Of a stretch of 64,000 bases of DNA, positions 22,300 to 33,852 are shown in pieces. A program made the translations under genes and the position numbers. The notes under the pieces are model-generated. The model was not told the origin of the DNA. It was given only the letters and a program-made list of their open reading frames with translations, and made no database searches. Where the stretch lies: the NCBI GenBank assembly GCA_936432065.2, contig OW386285.2:181818088-181882087 (forward strand), given 5' to 3'. This DNA comes from Rutpela maculata. Lineage: Eukaryota; Arthropoda; Insecta; Coleoptera; Cerambycidae. Each line of letters starts with the position of its first letter. Position 1 is the stretch's first letter.

Positions 22300-22462
22300 A
22301 TCTGCACATGACGTCATAGCTAGCCTCAAAAATATATATTTCTTAAAATTTAAAAGTACTACGTAGCTATTATTAAAATTTCTGCCTGGTTCCCATACTT
22401 TCGACCAATATCTAGTTTGTCACAATAAAATAAAACGCATTTTGCAGGTTAGAAATCTAACC
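22300..22462 (-). repeat. Repeat B fragment (inverted relative to 20593-20790)
   Basis: Shares AAATATATATTTCTTAA, CTATTATTAAAATTTCTGCC and the palindrome GGTTAGAAATCTAACC with the 19645-20835 element, in the opposite orientation. Confidence 0.65.
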
Positions 22463-22493
22463 TATTAAAAGAAATAAACAACATATCTCTCAG

Positions 22494-23258
22494 TGTAGAC
22501 CAGGGTGTATTAAATAGGTGATGCGACGACAACCCTCACAGTGGCTTAATAAGTGCTTACTTCGTACATATTGTAAAAGATGGCTCAACTAAGTTCTCTC
22601 ATTACTTACGCATAGATAGATAATTGTATAGGTTCTGTGCATACGTACATACAGTGTTGCATACATTCCCGGCTTCTTGTTTTTGACAAGAGTCCAGTGA
22701 CATCTGACATTAAGTAGCTAAATTAAAACATTGAAAGAATATATGTAACACTACATGCAGTATTGCACGTGTCGTCACAGCTAACCACAAAAATATATAT
22801 TTCTTAAGATTTACAGGTATTACGTAACTATTATTAAAATTTCTGCCTGGTTCCTGTACTTTCAACCAAAGTCAAGTTCAACGTAATATGTATGAAGTTT
22901 TAAATAGTTTGTTACAATAAAATAAGACACTTTTGCAGGTTAGGAATCTAACCTATAATTAGCAGTCTATTTTTATTAATCAACAATATTGAAAAATTAT
23001 TTGCGTGAATTTTTAAATATTTGCTTGGAGCCAGTATGGCTCCAAGCTAAAAATGTCTATACAAACATTAAATATGAGAATAAACGAAAACACCTTAAAA
23101 TTTGAGGTTATGTTAGTTATACGATGCACATGCCCAGGTAATTGTAGGACCGTATTGCTCGCGCCATCTATTAAAGTAAATAGAAACCATGCACTTACGA
23201 AGCCATTATTATAATAGGAAAGTGCCGGACCACCTATTTAATACACCGTGGTGTAGAC
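22494..23258. mobile_element. Nested TIR element, 765 bp
   Basis: Ends GGTGTATTAAATAGGTG at 22505-22521 and its reverse complement at 23231-23247, with flanking partial complement GTGTAGACC/GTCTAC. It contains the short repeat B copy. No coding sequence. Confidence 0.5.
22765..23110 (-). repeat. Repeat B, short form without the captured fragment
   Basis: Inverted relative to 19710-20790. It keeps the GCTTGGAGCC...GGCTCCAAGC and GGTTAGGAATCTAACC palindromes but not the coding fragment. It is direct evidence that the fragment at 19840-20560 is extra material in the longer copy, or was lost here. Confidence 0.65.
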
Positions 23259-23407
23259 GCAACTGGTACGCAAGGTCACAGAAAACGAGCCATCAAAACT
23301 GAAAGGAACCGCCAAAGACTTCGCCTCTGTGCAGTTACTGTATTCTGTGGTTCCACTATAAAATATATTTTACACAAGAAGCGTGTTATTTGGTTTTTAA
23401 TTTTTTT

Positions 23408-23887
<480 letters not shown>

Positions 23888-23889
23888 AT

Positions 23890-24410
23890 AGATGAATAAG
23901 ACTATTATTTTTTTCGTCTGACTATTATTTTGTTGAATTCTGTCAAATTAAACTAGATAATAGTATATTTTATTTTTAACTATTGTCGAATTGTAATTGT
24001 AAACCCAGTAGCAGTTTGCTCTACTATTATAGTTGACAGATAAACCAATATTATTACTGTAGAGTTAACCCGCAGTTCTGTTTACATAAACATAACATCG
24101 TTCTGCCATCCACTTTGATGAATTAATCAAAAAAATAGTATATATATATATATTGTTCATTTTGTTAAATTGAAGTATATTTAATAGTATTTTTAAACAA
24201 AAGGTGATTGTCACACAACAAAATAAACATTAACTTAAAAAATAGGTGCAAAAGACTATAATTTATTCATCTTACTAATAATTTGTTGAATTTTGTCAAA
24301 TGAAACTAGATAAATAGTAGACTTTATTAAGTATTATCGAATTGTAATTCTAACCCAGTATTAGTTCGCTGTATTATTGTACTTTGTAGACAAACCAATA
24401 TTATTGTTGT
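23890..24410 (+). repeat. Diverged direct repeat pair, with LINE-related spacer
   Basis: About 160 bp at 23890-24050 recurs at 24245-24410 (shared TTTGTTGAATT.TGTCAAA, ATTGTCGAATTGTAATT-like and ACAAACCAATATTATT-like blocks). Part of the spacer (24150-24235) resembles the LINE segment at 18940-19050. Confidence 0.5.
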
Positions 24411-24610
24411 CTTCTAGAATTTCTAAAAGGGAATTACCATAAAATTTGCTTGCTTACCACGTAGTCTATTACAGAAATTATTCCTAGATGACGCCACATA
24501 CAAATCACTAACAATAATCAATCATGCATTATCTTATACTCTTATGAATTTATAGAAAATTAATAACATGATTGCAATGTTCAAATTCTCTCAGGGATCA
24601 TCGATATCCA

Positions 24611-24942
24611 CCGGCTCAGTGGCGCAGTGCTTAGGATGCTAGGTTTGCGACCACAGAGTTCGAATCCTGGCTAGGGTATGGGTGTGTAGTGGCGTTTTTC
24701 ACGTGTTACCGAGATGGTAGCAGTGAGCTAGACTGCGGTTGTGTGAGAGACAACACGGTCTAGTCGCTCTCCTCTCCTGAGTTCGAGTCTCAGCTGCGGC
24801 AGATGGCAATGTCGCAGGGAATGGGTGTTGTGATGTTGTCTATGTGTGAGTGTCTGTCCTGGTAGAGTGGAAGATCAGCCTACGGCTGAACTCCGCCAGG
24901 ACATTAATATAAATAAGGCTAATAAAAAAAAAAAAAAAAAAA
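24611..24942 (+). mobile_element. tRNA-derived SINE, possibly dimeric
   Basis: A pol III A-box-like TGGCGCAGTGC (24620) and a B box AGTTCGAATCCTGG (24657-24670) form a tRNA-like head. A second B-box-like GAGTTCGAGTCTC (about 24778-24790) suggests a second tRNA-like domain. Toward the 3' end GTCCTGG and CCAGGAC (24856-24902) close a stem containing ATCAGCC/GGCTGA. A ~20-base A-run ends the element. Non-coding; it would be mobilised by a LINE. Target duplication not resolved. Confidence 0.75.
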
Positions 24943-26917
24943 TATATATTTGGATGGATCTTATAAACGATCTCTAATCTTTGGTTTGGGTCGTCTGATG
25001 TCTCAATACTGAGATTTTGGCCAACCAAAAAAAAACTTCATCATACAATAAAGTGTAGATCAACCTAAAAATTAGTTGGTGAACAAAAAACAAAGTCGTT
25101 GTACTATTTAATTGTAGACCAAATTGAAAATGATTAGTGAACATAAAAAAATGTCATTGTACTATTTAATTTGTTGTTCTACAAGAAGATATGAACTACT
25201 ATTTGTTTACGAAAACAAAGTTGTTGTATGACTGTTCTGTTCTGATTGATTTAACTATGAAACTAGATAGACGCGATTTCATATGCTCTTTTTGGTTGAA
25301 TTCATCTATCATTTTCTTTGAATGTAAAACTAACCACACTTTCAATATACATATATATTAAAAGCTACACATAAAAACTAAAAGAAACTGAGCATTGAAA
25401 AAAAAAGGAGAGAAACCACAAGGAAAAAATGCAGTGTTTTTCAGAAACATAAAGCTTCCAACAGGATAATGACTAAACTAAGCCTTCGGACGTCTGAAAA
25501 GATATACATTAGAAAGCAATACGCGCACTGAAACACTGGATCAACAAAATAGTGGAAGGAAGGGACGCGAAGAAATAATGAACAAAATTAATACATACTG
25601 GAGACGATCAGCAAGAAAGAAATTAATAGTATAAAGAAATCACAATGATATATGATCTGCGAAGACCAGAAGCGGAGGAAACAGTAAACACAGAAGAATA
25701 TTTCTGGAAGCAAAAATACAAAAAGAGGAGCGTAAACCCTTCATATCACAACACAATGCGGCAACGCTTCTCACAAACACCCACACTTCTCATCCCACAC
25801 TCCTGTACCACGTGTCATGTGGCTCTCGCTGCTGGCAACAAGCAGTGTGGCAGGCCCAGCTGTATAACCCTGGGAGTGGCAGCAATGCATACCGTACGCT
25901 GGCAAATCAATTCAAATCAGTCAAATTACAAATATTTGGAGATCAAGTCAATATTTACTTTGGTGCTCGTTTAAATACCACCCCAAAAAATGTAAGCTGG
26001 GTTTAAATCGGAAAAGTTCGTATATGGAACCAGAACTAATTATATCACACGAAATTCTTGTTCAAAATAAAAACATTTTTTCATATTCTCTAAAGCTTTG
26101 TTTATCATTTTTTTAGTTAGTCAATGATTTGTGTCGGGGTTTTTATATTTGTAATTTAATATTATTTTTTAAATATATTTGGAAATCATTACATAATTGT
26201 TCTAGTATTTGAACATTAAAAGGTATTCACATTTTGCATTCGCATGACAATTCAAAGATAACAAAAAAACCGTTGTCACAAATTCATACTTTAACAAGCG
26301 GTAAGTAGATAAAATTATTTTATTAATCCTCTAGTCGTAGGTATATTCTTCGGGTTTTATCAGCGCAATATAGTTACATTTTGATCTGTATTGGGCTTAT
26401 TGTATAGTCATTCTCATCTCACACACGTCTCTAGAAAATCATATTATTAATTTTTCCAGTCGGTAAGCAAGCCATTTTGAAACTCGGCTGTTACAATCTT
26501 CGTGGTCCTAACTTCATTCAAACGGCAAATACAGTTTACACATTTCTTATCCTAAAACCGATACAACTGCCACAAAAGGAATTTTAATATAATCTTGAAT
26601 TGTACGTGATTTTGTTTTACAATTTGCTAGAAAAATGTATTGTCTAATTTTATTATTACAAGATGTAATGTTAGTTATTTATCTGTAACGTTAAAAGTAT
26701 GTTAGCATACAAACAAATTTTTAAGAATATGTTCAAATTTTTATTTTTAATAAGTTGTTGGGAGAGAGAGAATCAGTCGGATTAATTATATATATACACA
26801 GATGGTTATAAAATTCTAAAAGTCTAACAGTTCACCTAGTTGCTCTACATCCAAAAATAAGAAGAGAAATAAACATATGCCTTAATAGTCCATCACACGG
26901 CAGCAAAAATGTACCTC
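24943..26917. other. No supported feature
   Basis: Open frames at 25645-25974 and 25812-26006 lack recognisable domains. The A-rich stretch at 25380-25640 may be decayed retroelement but shows no motif. Confidence 0.4.
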
Positions 26918-27101
26918 ACTCGATTTTTTGCTGTAAACTTTTCAGTAGTTGCAGAAAGAGGAGGTGAAGTATGGATTAGACCTCTTGGCGGTCGGAGCGA
27001 TCTCATGTCCGAAGAGACAGAATGTTTAACAATGATATCCGAACTCTGAAATATTGCAGTAGCTTGATTCGCATCAAATTTGTTAAAATGGACAGGATAC
27101 T
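26918..27101 (-). other. Doubtful candidate exon
   Basis: Minus-strand open frame with an acceptor-like TGCAG upstream (about 27102) and a donor-like GAGGTACAT downstream (about 26913). The peptide includes VHFNKFDANQATAIFQSSD and GLIHTSPPLSATTEKF, which look less low-complexity than most chance frames here. No homology is recognised. It may equally be chance. Confidence 0.15.
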
Positions 27102-27523
27102 TTCCCTGCACTTTGCGTATAATTGTACATTTTTTCGTTTTTATATGAGTCTAGAAATTATTCTGATGGGAATTTGGTCTAGGGATGAATAACATCTTGT
27201 TCGGAGGGCATAACAAATTATTAAAAATTAAAATTATCTTTTGATAATGGTATAATAATACATCTGAGAGACGTTAGAAATTCAACCTACCGAAAAATGT
27301 TAAATTCCTTTGCGTTTAAATTCCTTTGCGTGTGGTATTTCTGTTACCAATCAACGTTCTGGGGTTATTTTGTTGTTAATGAAGCATACATTTACGTTAA
27401 AAATATAAAAAATTTCTGACGATGATTTTAGAGTTAGAAATAAAATATACAATATAAATCTAAACTGCTTCAAAATTTAGAAGAATTTCTCTTTCTGATT
27501 TTCATTCCGGGAATAGATTTCTG

Positions 27524-27670
27524 TTAGTAGAGTGCTCGGTGCCCAGATATACGCATAAAAATAAGTTCTGTGGGGGTTTCGTTGTTACAAGCTGATTTTG
27601 ATATAAAATCAATGATTATATACTGAGGTTTCAAAATCCCAAAGCCGTCAAAAAACGTCATCTTCAAAAG
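27524..27670 (+). repeat. Repeat G, copy 1
   Basis: The block around GGGGGTTTCGTTGTTACAAG to GCCGTCAAAAAACGTC is repeated in inverted orientation at 29205-29345 with about 85% agreement by eye. Confidence 0.6.
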
Positions 27671-28630
27671 GGCATTAAAGTTAAAAAAAAAGAGAGAGAA
27701 GCATATGGTGAGAGGAGAAAAATTGTGATTTTTGGTATATTTTTCATAAAAGGTTTTGTAGAGGAAACATTTTATAATCATTTTCAAATATTATGTTATA
27801 CATTGGATCTTACGGGAGAACGAAACTTAAAACCGCAATATCTCGGTTTGAAATGTCTCAAAATTTAATTCAATTTAGACAACTTTTGAATCTCCATCGT
27901 ATTATCTCCGAAATGAAAACTCAAATCAAATTTTTTTGACTTTTAAGAAAAATTTGCTTTATCTTTTCCGAACGTAATGGCGTATGATTTATAATTTTAT
28001 GACTAATAATAATAAGATATACAACTAAATGCAATGCGATGCAAATTTCCCATAATTCGCCAGAGGCCATCTAGCAGGCGACCCCACTCCAACAACGCAT
28101 GTTGCACTTCACTTTTCCCCATAGCTCCGTTACGCTTCCAAGAAAAAGAAGTATTGGGAAGCTTGGGATTCTTTTTCGTATGTCATCGCCACTTTCATAG
28201 ATTTGGTTACAGATCCAAAGCAGCCAAATAATAAGAATGCTGTAAAAATTAATCGTAATAATCTATGATAAGTAAAGCACAAAAAAGCCCTACTGTAGTG
28301 TACTTACCCCCAATAATGAATGCCTTGTCAATTCATATCAATAGATGTATTTATTAAGCAGGATTTGTTTGGGGTTAGTTCAGTAAATCGATCATAGAAC
28401 TACCATGTCCATCTAAATGGGGATGGACTATGGATAATGATAAATGGATGCCCCTCTGAACTACTTCCAAAAATGATGATGAACATTTCATCAAATGTAC
28501 TATTAAAATGTAAGTGCAGAATTTGTGGGCCTAAGTGCAAATGTTTTTTAAAAATTTTAAAATGTACAAAATTATGTTCATGTGTAGAATGTTACAATTA
28601 AGTTATTTAATTTAAAATTTACTTTCAGCA
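27671..28630. other. No supported feature
   Basis: AT-rich; the 65-codon frame at 28034-28231 has no recognisable domain. Confidence 0.4.
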
Positions 28631-29068
28631 ACTATAGTTGCTTACTGATCACGATTTGAAGGTATAATCCAATGCAGGTCGGGGTATTTGCTCGCTGAGT
28701 AGTTGTTTCCTTCAAATCCTATTTCATAAAGAGTGAGTATAGCCCACTAAGGCTAGAGGTCGTCGCTCCTGGTACTTGCAAAAAAGCAAGCAAGCATTTG
28801 TCCGACGTATAGTAGCATCTGACCATATGAGAGTTTACCTCTCACCGTCACTTCATTTGATTCAATTTGTATAAGACTAGCAAGTTGACCACTACCATTT
28901 GTCTGTTCCATGACCTATGGCATACTGAGGAGAACATAATAAGTTCTAAACCGATTTATGTCTGGTTAGGAATTGACAAATGATAGTTGGTTACTGATTA
29001 CGATTTGAAGGATAATCCAATGCAGGTCAGGGTATTTCCCCGCTGAGTAGTTGTTTCCTTCAAATCCG

Positions 29069-29075
<7 letters not shown>
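28631..29075 (+). repeat. Retrozyme-like repeat, second locus (about 1.2 units)
   Basis: Same 362-bp family as 592-4974, in the opposite orientation. It starts within a unit and ends at CAAATCCGATTTCAT where a (TA)n tract begins. It is more diverged than the first array. Confidence 0.75.
28892..28986 (+). ncRNA. Degenerate hammerhead ribozyme
   Basis: The core reads CTGAGGA, stem II GAAC/GTTC is intact, but GAAA has become TAAA and the triplet GTC has become ATT. It is probably inactive. The outer 95-nt stem organisation is still recognisable. Confidence 0.6.

Positions 29076-29117
<42 letters not shown>
29076..29117. repeat. (TA)n microsatellite
   Basis: Directly abuts the end of the retrozyme-like repeat, as at the first locus. 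Confidence 0.9.
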
Positions 29118-29121
<4 letters not shown>

Positions 29122-29204
29122 CTATTCGTGGTTAAAAGAATTTCTATTACTCAAAAGTGGAAGTATCAAACACCTAAGTCACTACTAAGCTATAACTCCT
29201 TTTT

Positions 29205-29345
29205 TGATTATAATGACCTTTTGAACAGGATATTTTTTGACGGCTTCGAGATTTTGAAACATCAGTATATCATCATTAATTTTATATAAAATTCAGCTTG
29301 TAACAACGAAACCCCCAAGGAAGTCACAATAACCGTATTAATGCA
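29205..29345 (-). repeat. Repeat G, copy 2 (inverted)
   Basis: Partner of 27524-27670; shares TTTTTTGACGGCTT, GATTTTGAAAC and CAGCTTGTAACAACGAAACC. Confidence 0.6.
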
Positions 29346-29978
29346 CTCTACTATGTGTTCAAAATGTTTAAATAAATATTTGCAATCTGCAATCTGCATA
29401 ATTAGTTGATACGAGTTTGACTCGTTACCGAGTTGTATTTATTGACTAATAAGGTGTCTTTGGATGGCATTATTAATAGATAATGCTACTACTGAATCAT
29501 TTCCTGTGTATTTTAATAATTGATTCACAAGGTGAGTTATTCAAGGTACAATTAGGGTTGTCTTTTAACGTTGCTAGTGTCGGTTACATTAATCCAAAAA
29601 CAAAACATAATGACAAGGACTTCTGTTTCTTGAGAACAGAACAAGAATCAACAGTTCTATCAAAAACAAAATAAAGAACAAAATGCATTGAAACTGAAAA
29701 AGTGACAACGAAATAGCGTCAACAAAAAAGTCGGGAACAAAATGAGAAAACTAGTAGTTTCCACAAATACGAACGTTTGGCGGTTTCGTTACAGTTTCAT
29801 GATGATTCGTTAAAACTCTTAAAAGACGACTTAGGACTTGGGTCATGAAATAGACAACTTCTACCTACCTTAGATTGTCACTTTGCCACTCTTCAATGTA
29901 TTTGTCTTCGTTGACGCGCATTTTTCCGATATCTTAATATTAATCACTTTTTGGAATTACCTCGTTAGTTTCAAATTT
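29346..29978. other. No supported feature
   Basis: No coding or repeat signature beyond short AT-rich motifs. Confidence 0.4.
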
Positions 29979-30238
29979 AAAAAAGTTTTATTTACTCTAA
30001 AAATGTCTATATGGCTATTTACTAAAAATTTTTACACTTAACATCATTTTTCTATATAGTGATATGCTTTATTTACTTAATTTAAGCAAATTGCTGTCAT
30101 GAATTTGGTTATTTCCAAAAAAAACTGTTTTAAAACACGTGGCGAATGGGGTAAACCACTAGATAGAAAAATGCTGTCAAGTGTAAAAATTTCTGGTTAA
30201 TGGCCATACAAATATTTTTAGAGTAAAAAAACTTTTTT
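29979..30238. mobile_element. MITE-like hairpin element
   Basis: Arms of about 80 bp (29979-30058 and 30158-30238) are inverted copies (AAAAAAGTTT...ACTCTAAAAAT and TAAAAATTTTTACACTT are shared). About 100 bp lie between them. No open frame and no clear target duplication. Confidence 0.6.
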
Positions 30239-30435
30239 AGACCACTGGTTCTGATATTACATCTTCTGCAAACAGCTTCTTTTGGACGACCTGGCAAAAC
30301 CCATTTTTGTATACTAACCCTTTCTGTGACACAAGAAAATGCTGCCAATGGCCTTATAAAAATCATGTTTACCCTGTCAAAAAAATCTCATCAATCCACA
30401 TTGAAAATTATCAAAAATTAATAAGTATGTATGAG

Positions 30436-31110
30436 AACCCATTTGTAAATCCAAACATTTACTTATACCACGTCAATAAGAATTTATGAGAACAGTATCT
30501 AATATAATTCGTGCGGCTTTCCGTGGTTAAAAGATAAGTCTTTCTTTAAGAAACGAGCTGCATTAGGTTAGAACAGTTTTGATTTGCAATTGAAGATTAC
30601 TAGTTATAATGTTTGAATAGGAACTTATGAGATCAGTTTCTATGAATATTAATGTTTCCTTTCAGTAATATATTAAACGTGTTTTAATGTTCTTGAACGG
30701 GTAAAAAGAATGGTCAGTTTTCAACTGAAATTACAAATACAAGTTTAATCACTTCGAATGGGGTTATATGCATTCAATTTCTAAAAGTATTTATGCTGCT
30801 TTCCGAAAATAATTATGATGAGGTTTGATCAGTAACAAATTTTTCTCTACTTGTTACGATATGGTCGGAAATTCCAGGTACGCATTTAGTATTCATTCAA
30901 GAGGATTGATGAGAGCAGTTTCTACAAGTATCTATTTGTTGTTCCTATAGTAAATTATGTAAGTCTTTCTCAGTATGGATTCGGATATAATTTAAATATG
31001 AAAATTATATCAGAATAAGGCAAACCAAATATTTTAAACAGTATCCATTTGTAAATCCAAACATTTACTTATACCACGTCAATGAGAATTTATGAGATCA
31101 GTTCTAAATT
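30436..31110 (+). repeat. Satellite-like repeat D, one unit plus start of a second
   Basis: The marker ATTTGTAAATCCAAACATTT recurs after 606 bp (30441 and 31047). The same family lies inverted at 35090-36324 and 39139-39580. Non-coding. Confidence 0.7.
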
Positions 31111-31134
31111 TTTTTTCTGTGTTTCTTATTGGGA

Positions 31135-31629
31135 TGCTGGCGTAACTGACACCCCCGCAAACCCCACACCGCGGGGGGTCCAGAGCCACCGACAGGCAGA
31201 TATCTTGACAAATAATTTTTCTCAAGTTTCACCCCCACCCCCTGTTCATCAATTATTAAGCTCGGGGACCCGTTGGCTTTTGAGGGGCCTGTAGCGGCGG
31301 CTCGTTAGAGATATTGACGAAAAAATTTTTATTCCAATTTCTCCCCCCCGCTCATCAATTATTAAGCGCGGGGGTCCGTTGGCTTCCGAGAGGCCCGCCA
31401 GAGATCTTGACAAAAATTGTTTTTTCAAATTTTTCCCCCCCCCGCTCATTAATTATGGCGGAAAGGGGCCCGATAAAGCTGTAGGCGGCCCTGGGGGGGG
31501 GCACATTGACGGATGGTCGACCCCCATTCAAAACTCTGCGGCCAGCTTTGCTTTCCACTCGTTATAGAGAGGGGGCCACTGAAAACGTTGGCGGGGGGAG
31601 GGGGGCACTCAGTTTCTGTTACGCCACTG
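31135..31629. mobile_element. GC-rich MITE with hAT-type ends and internal tandem repeats
   Basis: The right end reads (inverse) CAGTGGCGTAACAGAAAC and the left end CTGGCGTAACTGACACCCCC. CAGTGGCGTA is a common hAT terminal motif. The interior is strikingly GC-rich, with three to four imperfect ~95-115-bp repeats carrying CCCCCGCTCATCAATTATT and GTTGGCTT.CGAG. No protein is supported despite several open frames. Confidence 0.6.
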
Positions 31630-31809
31630 TCTGCCACATATATTTTCTTCTACACAATGTCCGTGAAGTCTAAAAAATAATACAATTATCCAGTATTTTA
31701 CTGAAAAATAACCCCGACGCCTGTGCCTTTTACGTCAAAGGAGCAGTTAGAGGGTGTTTTTTTTTGACAAATAATAAATAAGAACAAAAATATAGAAATA
31801 ACGTATTTT

Positions 31810-31851
31810 GCTGACGTTTCGGAAATCGAATCTGTTTCCTTTCTCAAAGCG
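31810..31851 (-). ncRNA. Hammerhead-like remnant at the Penelope-like 3' end
   Basis: On the minus strand GCT, a degenerate core TTGAGAA, stem II GGAAA/TTTCC, GAAAC then GTC and AGC pairing back to GCT. Penelope-like elements are known to carry minimal hammerheads in their terminal repeats. The core here departs from CTGANGA, so activity is unlikely. Confidence 0.4.
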
Positions 31852-31984
31852 TAGAAGTATTATAAGTGTTTGTGTGCTGTGTATATTAAATACACAGCTT
31901 TAAGAATATATCTGTTATATTCAGTATCCATAGATACTTACTGCTTACACAGAACTGTTGATATATCTAGTCGATAGCATTACT

Positions 31985-32383
31985 TTAAATAATGTTCAGT
32001 TTGTTAAGTTCTTCTTTTAACATCGGCAGCCAGATTGTGCAAATATCTACGGAACAATTCGACACGCATTTATTCCCATTCAATAATATTATAGCTGATT
32101 CTTTAATTTCTCTTTTCTTGCTATCTGTCTCTTTTGTTAAAATATTTGCAGAGTCCCAATTTATTCTACGTCCGTTCTCCCAAGCGTGTTCTCAAATCTT
32201 TGATTTCTTAATTTCATTCTTCCTAATGTAACGCCTGTGCTCACCCAATCTAACACTAAATGGTTTGGATGACTCACCTACATAATGTTTATTATACTCA
32301 CATGGAATACTACAAATGCAGTTTTTTGAATTTTACTGACGATTTAGAGGTTTTGTTTTTGTGAAAATAGATTTCAATGTATT
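31985..32383 (-). pseudogene. Penelope-like GIY-YIG endonuclease domain
   Basis: The minus strand gives a TLKSIFTKTKPLN linker, then CICSIPCEYNKHYVGES and VRLGEHRRYIRK, matching the PLE-type GIY-YIG core (the second half appears as HYVGE). The C-terminal ICTIWLPML block follows. Two in-frame stops, one just before the core and one after KKSKI, disrupt it. The domain nicks target DNA in active elements. Confidence 0.75.
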
Positions 32384-32400
32384 AGTAGGGTAGCTTATCA

Positions 32401-32714
32401 TGAAATGTGGACACATCGGACAAAATCACCAAATTTTTTCCAGGTACTAATTAGGTACGTAGCTTTCAATTTTTGATAGGAACCAACTCCTCCGTCGGAC
32501 ATCTTGGATTTTATAGCGGCCATTTTGAAATATAGGTATACTATCAACACCTCGGCTTCTAAATCACTTAGGTTCACCAACTTGGTGTCTAAGTATACCT
32601 GTTTGAGGTCAGGGAATACAACTATACAATTTTAGATTTATTCACTAATATATGTACCAATTACAAACTCTTCACCGATTAAATGTTTTGTCCGGCGTGT
32701 CCACATTTTCTAAT
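32401..32714. repeat. Outer module, left copy
   Basis: Bounded by AAATGTGGACACATCGGACA and the inverse TTTTGTCCGGCGTGTCCAC, so it has its own TIRs. Its inverted partner is 33853-34131. Confidence 0.65.
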
Positions 32715-32754
32715 ACGTTGTTTTATTTTGTTTCAGATTGAATTGTAATACGAG

Positions 32755-33180
32755 ATGGATTGGAACAAGTGCATGATCTGTCAGAAAACAACTTCAGAAA
32801 ATCTAAAATGTCCACTCAATGCACATGGAATCGAAAACAAGACAACACCATACCGGTCTTTTTTGAAAAATATCAATGAGTTTAGAAGCTTTGATTTCAT
32901 TACCAGTGAAACTAAATTTTGGAAGTGACATGAGTGCGGATGAACTGGTCCAAATCCATGGTGCATGACACAAATCTTGTTACGTCAAGTTCAGCAATTT
33001 TAAGTTGGATAGAGCTAAAAAATGGGGAAATAGGGCAGGAGGCAGCACAACTGTGGAGAAACGATCCCGGCGTGAAGCGAGTGACAAAATGGCATGTTTG
33101 TTATGTTATGGAAGTGATGGACTCCTTCATAAATTTCAAACAGCATTACAGTTCATGCAACTTTGCAAATTTAAAGTAGA
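32755..33180 (+). pseudogene. Fragment of an unclassified insect TE-associated protein
   Basis: MDWNKCMICQKTTSENLKCP opens the fragment after an acceptor-like TTTGTTTCAG. After frame changes it continues with HKSCYVKFSN and KLDRAKKW, then MACLLCYGSDGLLHKFQTA. I recognise this C-x2-C ... HKSC ... C-x2-C layout from many repeated, uncharacterised insect proteins but cannot name a function. Two or more frameshifts are present. Confidence 0.45.
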
Positions 33181-33429
33181 AGGTTCCATCTTTCACATAG
33201 TTCTCTGTATAAGTATAAAGCTCCACAATTTGACTTTTCTCTGCAGATACTCCACCAAATCTTGCTCTAGTTTCCTTATGTGAGACCGGTAGCGATTTCT
33301 CAGTGCTGTATACTATTACAGATGATGTTCGGCGTCAAGGGCAATGAGGTCACCACCTTCTAATGCGGCCAACAACTGGATTTCTTACAGTTCTGTTGCC
33401 ATTTTTCGTATGCTCGTTAATGTTCGAAA

Positions 33430-33800
33430 TTTATGAAGGAGTACATCGCTTACACGACATAACAAACACGCCATTTTGTCACTCGCTTCGCGCCGAGATT
33501 GTTTCTCCACCAAGTTGTGCTACCTCCTGAAGTATTTACCCACCTTTTTCCTCTATCCAACTTCAAATTGCTGAACTTGAACGTAACAAGATTTGTACAA
33601 TGCACCACAGTTTTGGACCAGTTCATCCGCAATCATGTCGCTTCCAAAATTTAGTTTCACTGGAAATGACTCCAAGCTTCTTAAACTGATTGATATTGTT
33701 CAAAGACTGGTATGGTGTTGTCTTGTCTTCGATTCCATGAGAATTGAGTGGATATTTTAGATTTTCTGAAGTTGTTTTCTGACAGATCATGCACTTGTTC
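33430..33800 (-). pseudogene. Mirror copy of the same protein fragment
   Basis: Inverted counterpart of 32755-33180 in the other arm of the foldback element (ends matched at TGATCTGTCAGAAAACAACT). It has diverged separately from the left copy and also contains frame changes. Confidence 0.45.
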
Positions 33801-33852
33801 CAATCGATCTTGTATTACAATTCATTCTGAAACAAAATAAAAAAGCATACTA

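Larger units (their letters stand above)
21970..23349. mobile_element. TIR element, 1.4 kb, containing nested elements
   Basis: Left end CACAGAGTACAGTAACT...AGAGGCGAAG (21970-22000) is the inverse of 23319-23349, about 31 bp with three differences. Inside are repeat B fragments and a second TIR pair at 22494/23258. There is no transposase and no clear target duplication. Confidence 0.5.

Noticed and set aside
31249..31637. Several overlapping open frames in the GC-rich block
   Set aside because: Open because the block lacks AT-rich stop codons; they follow the tandem repeat and not a protein.
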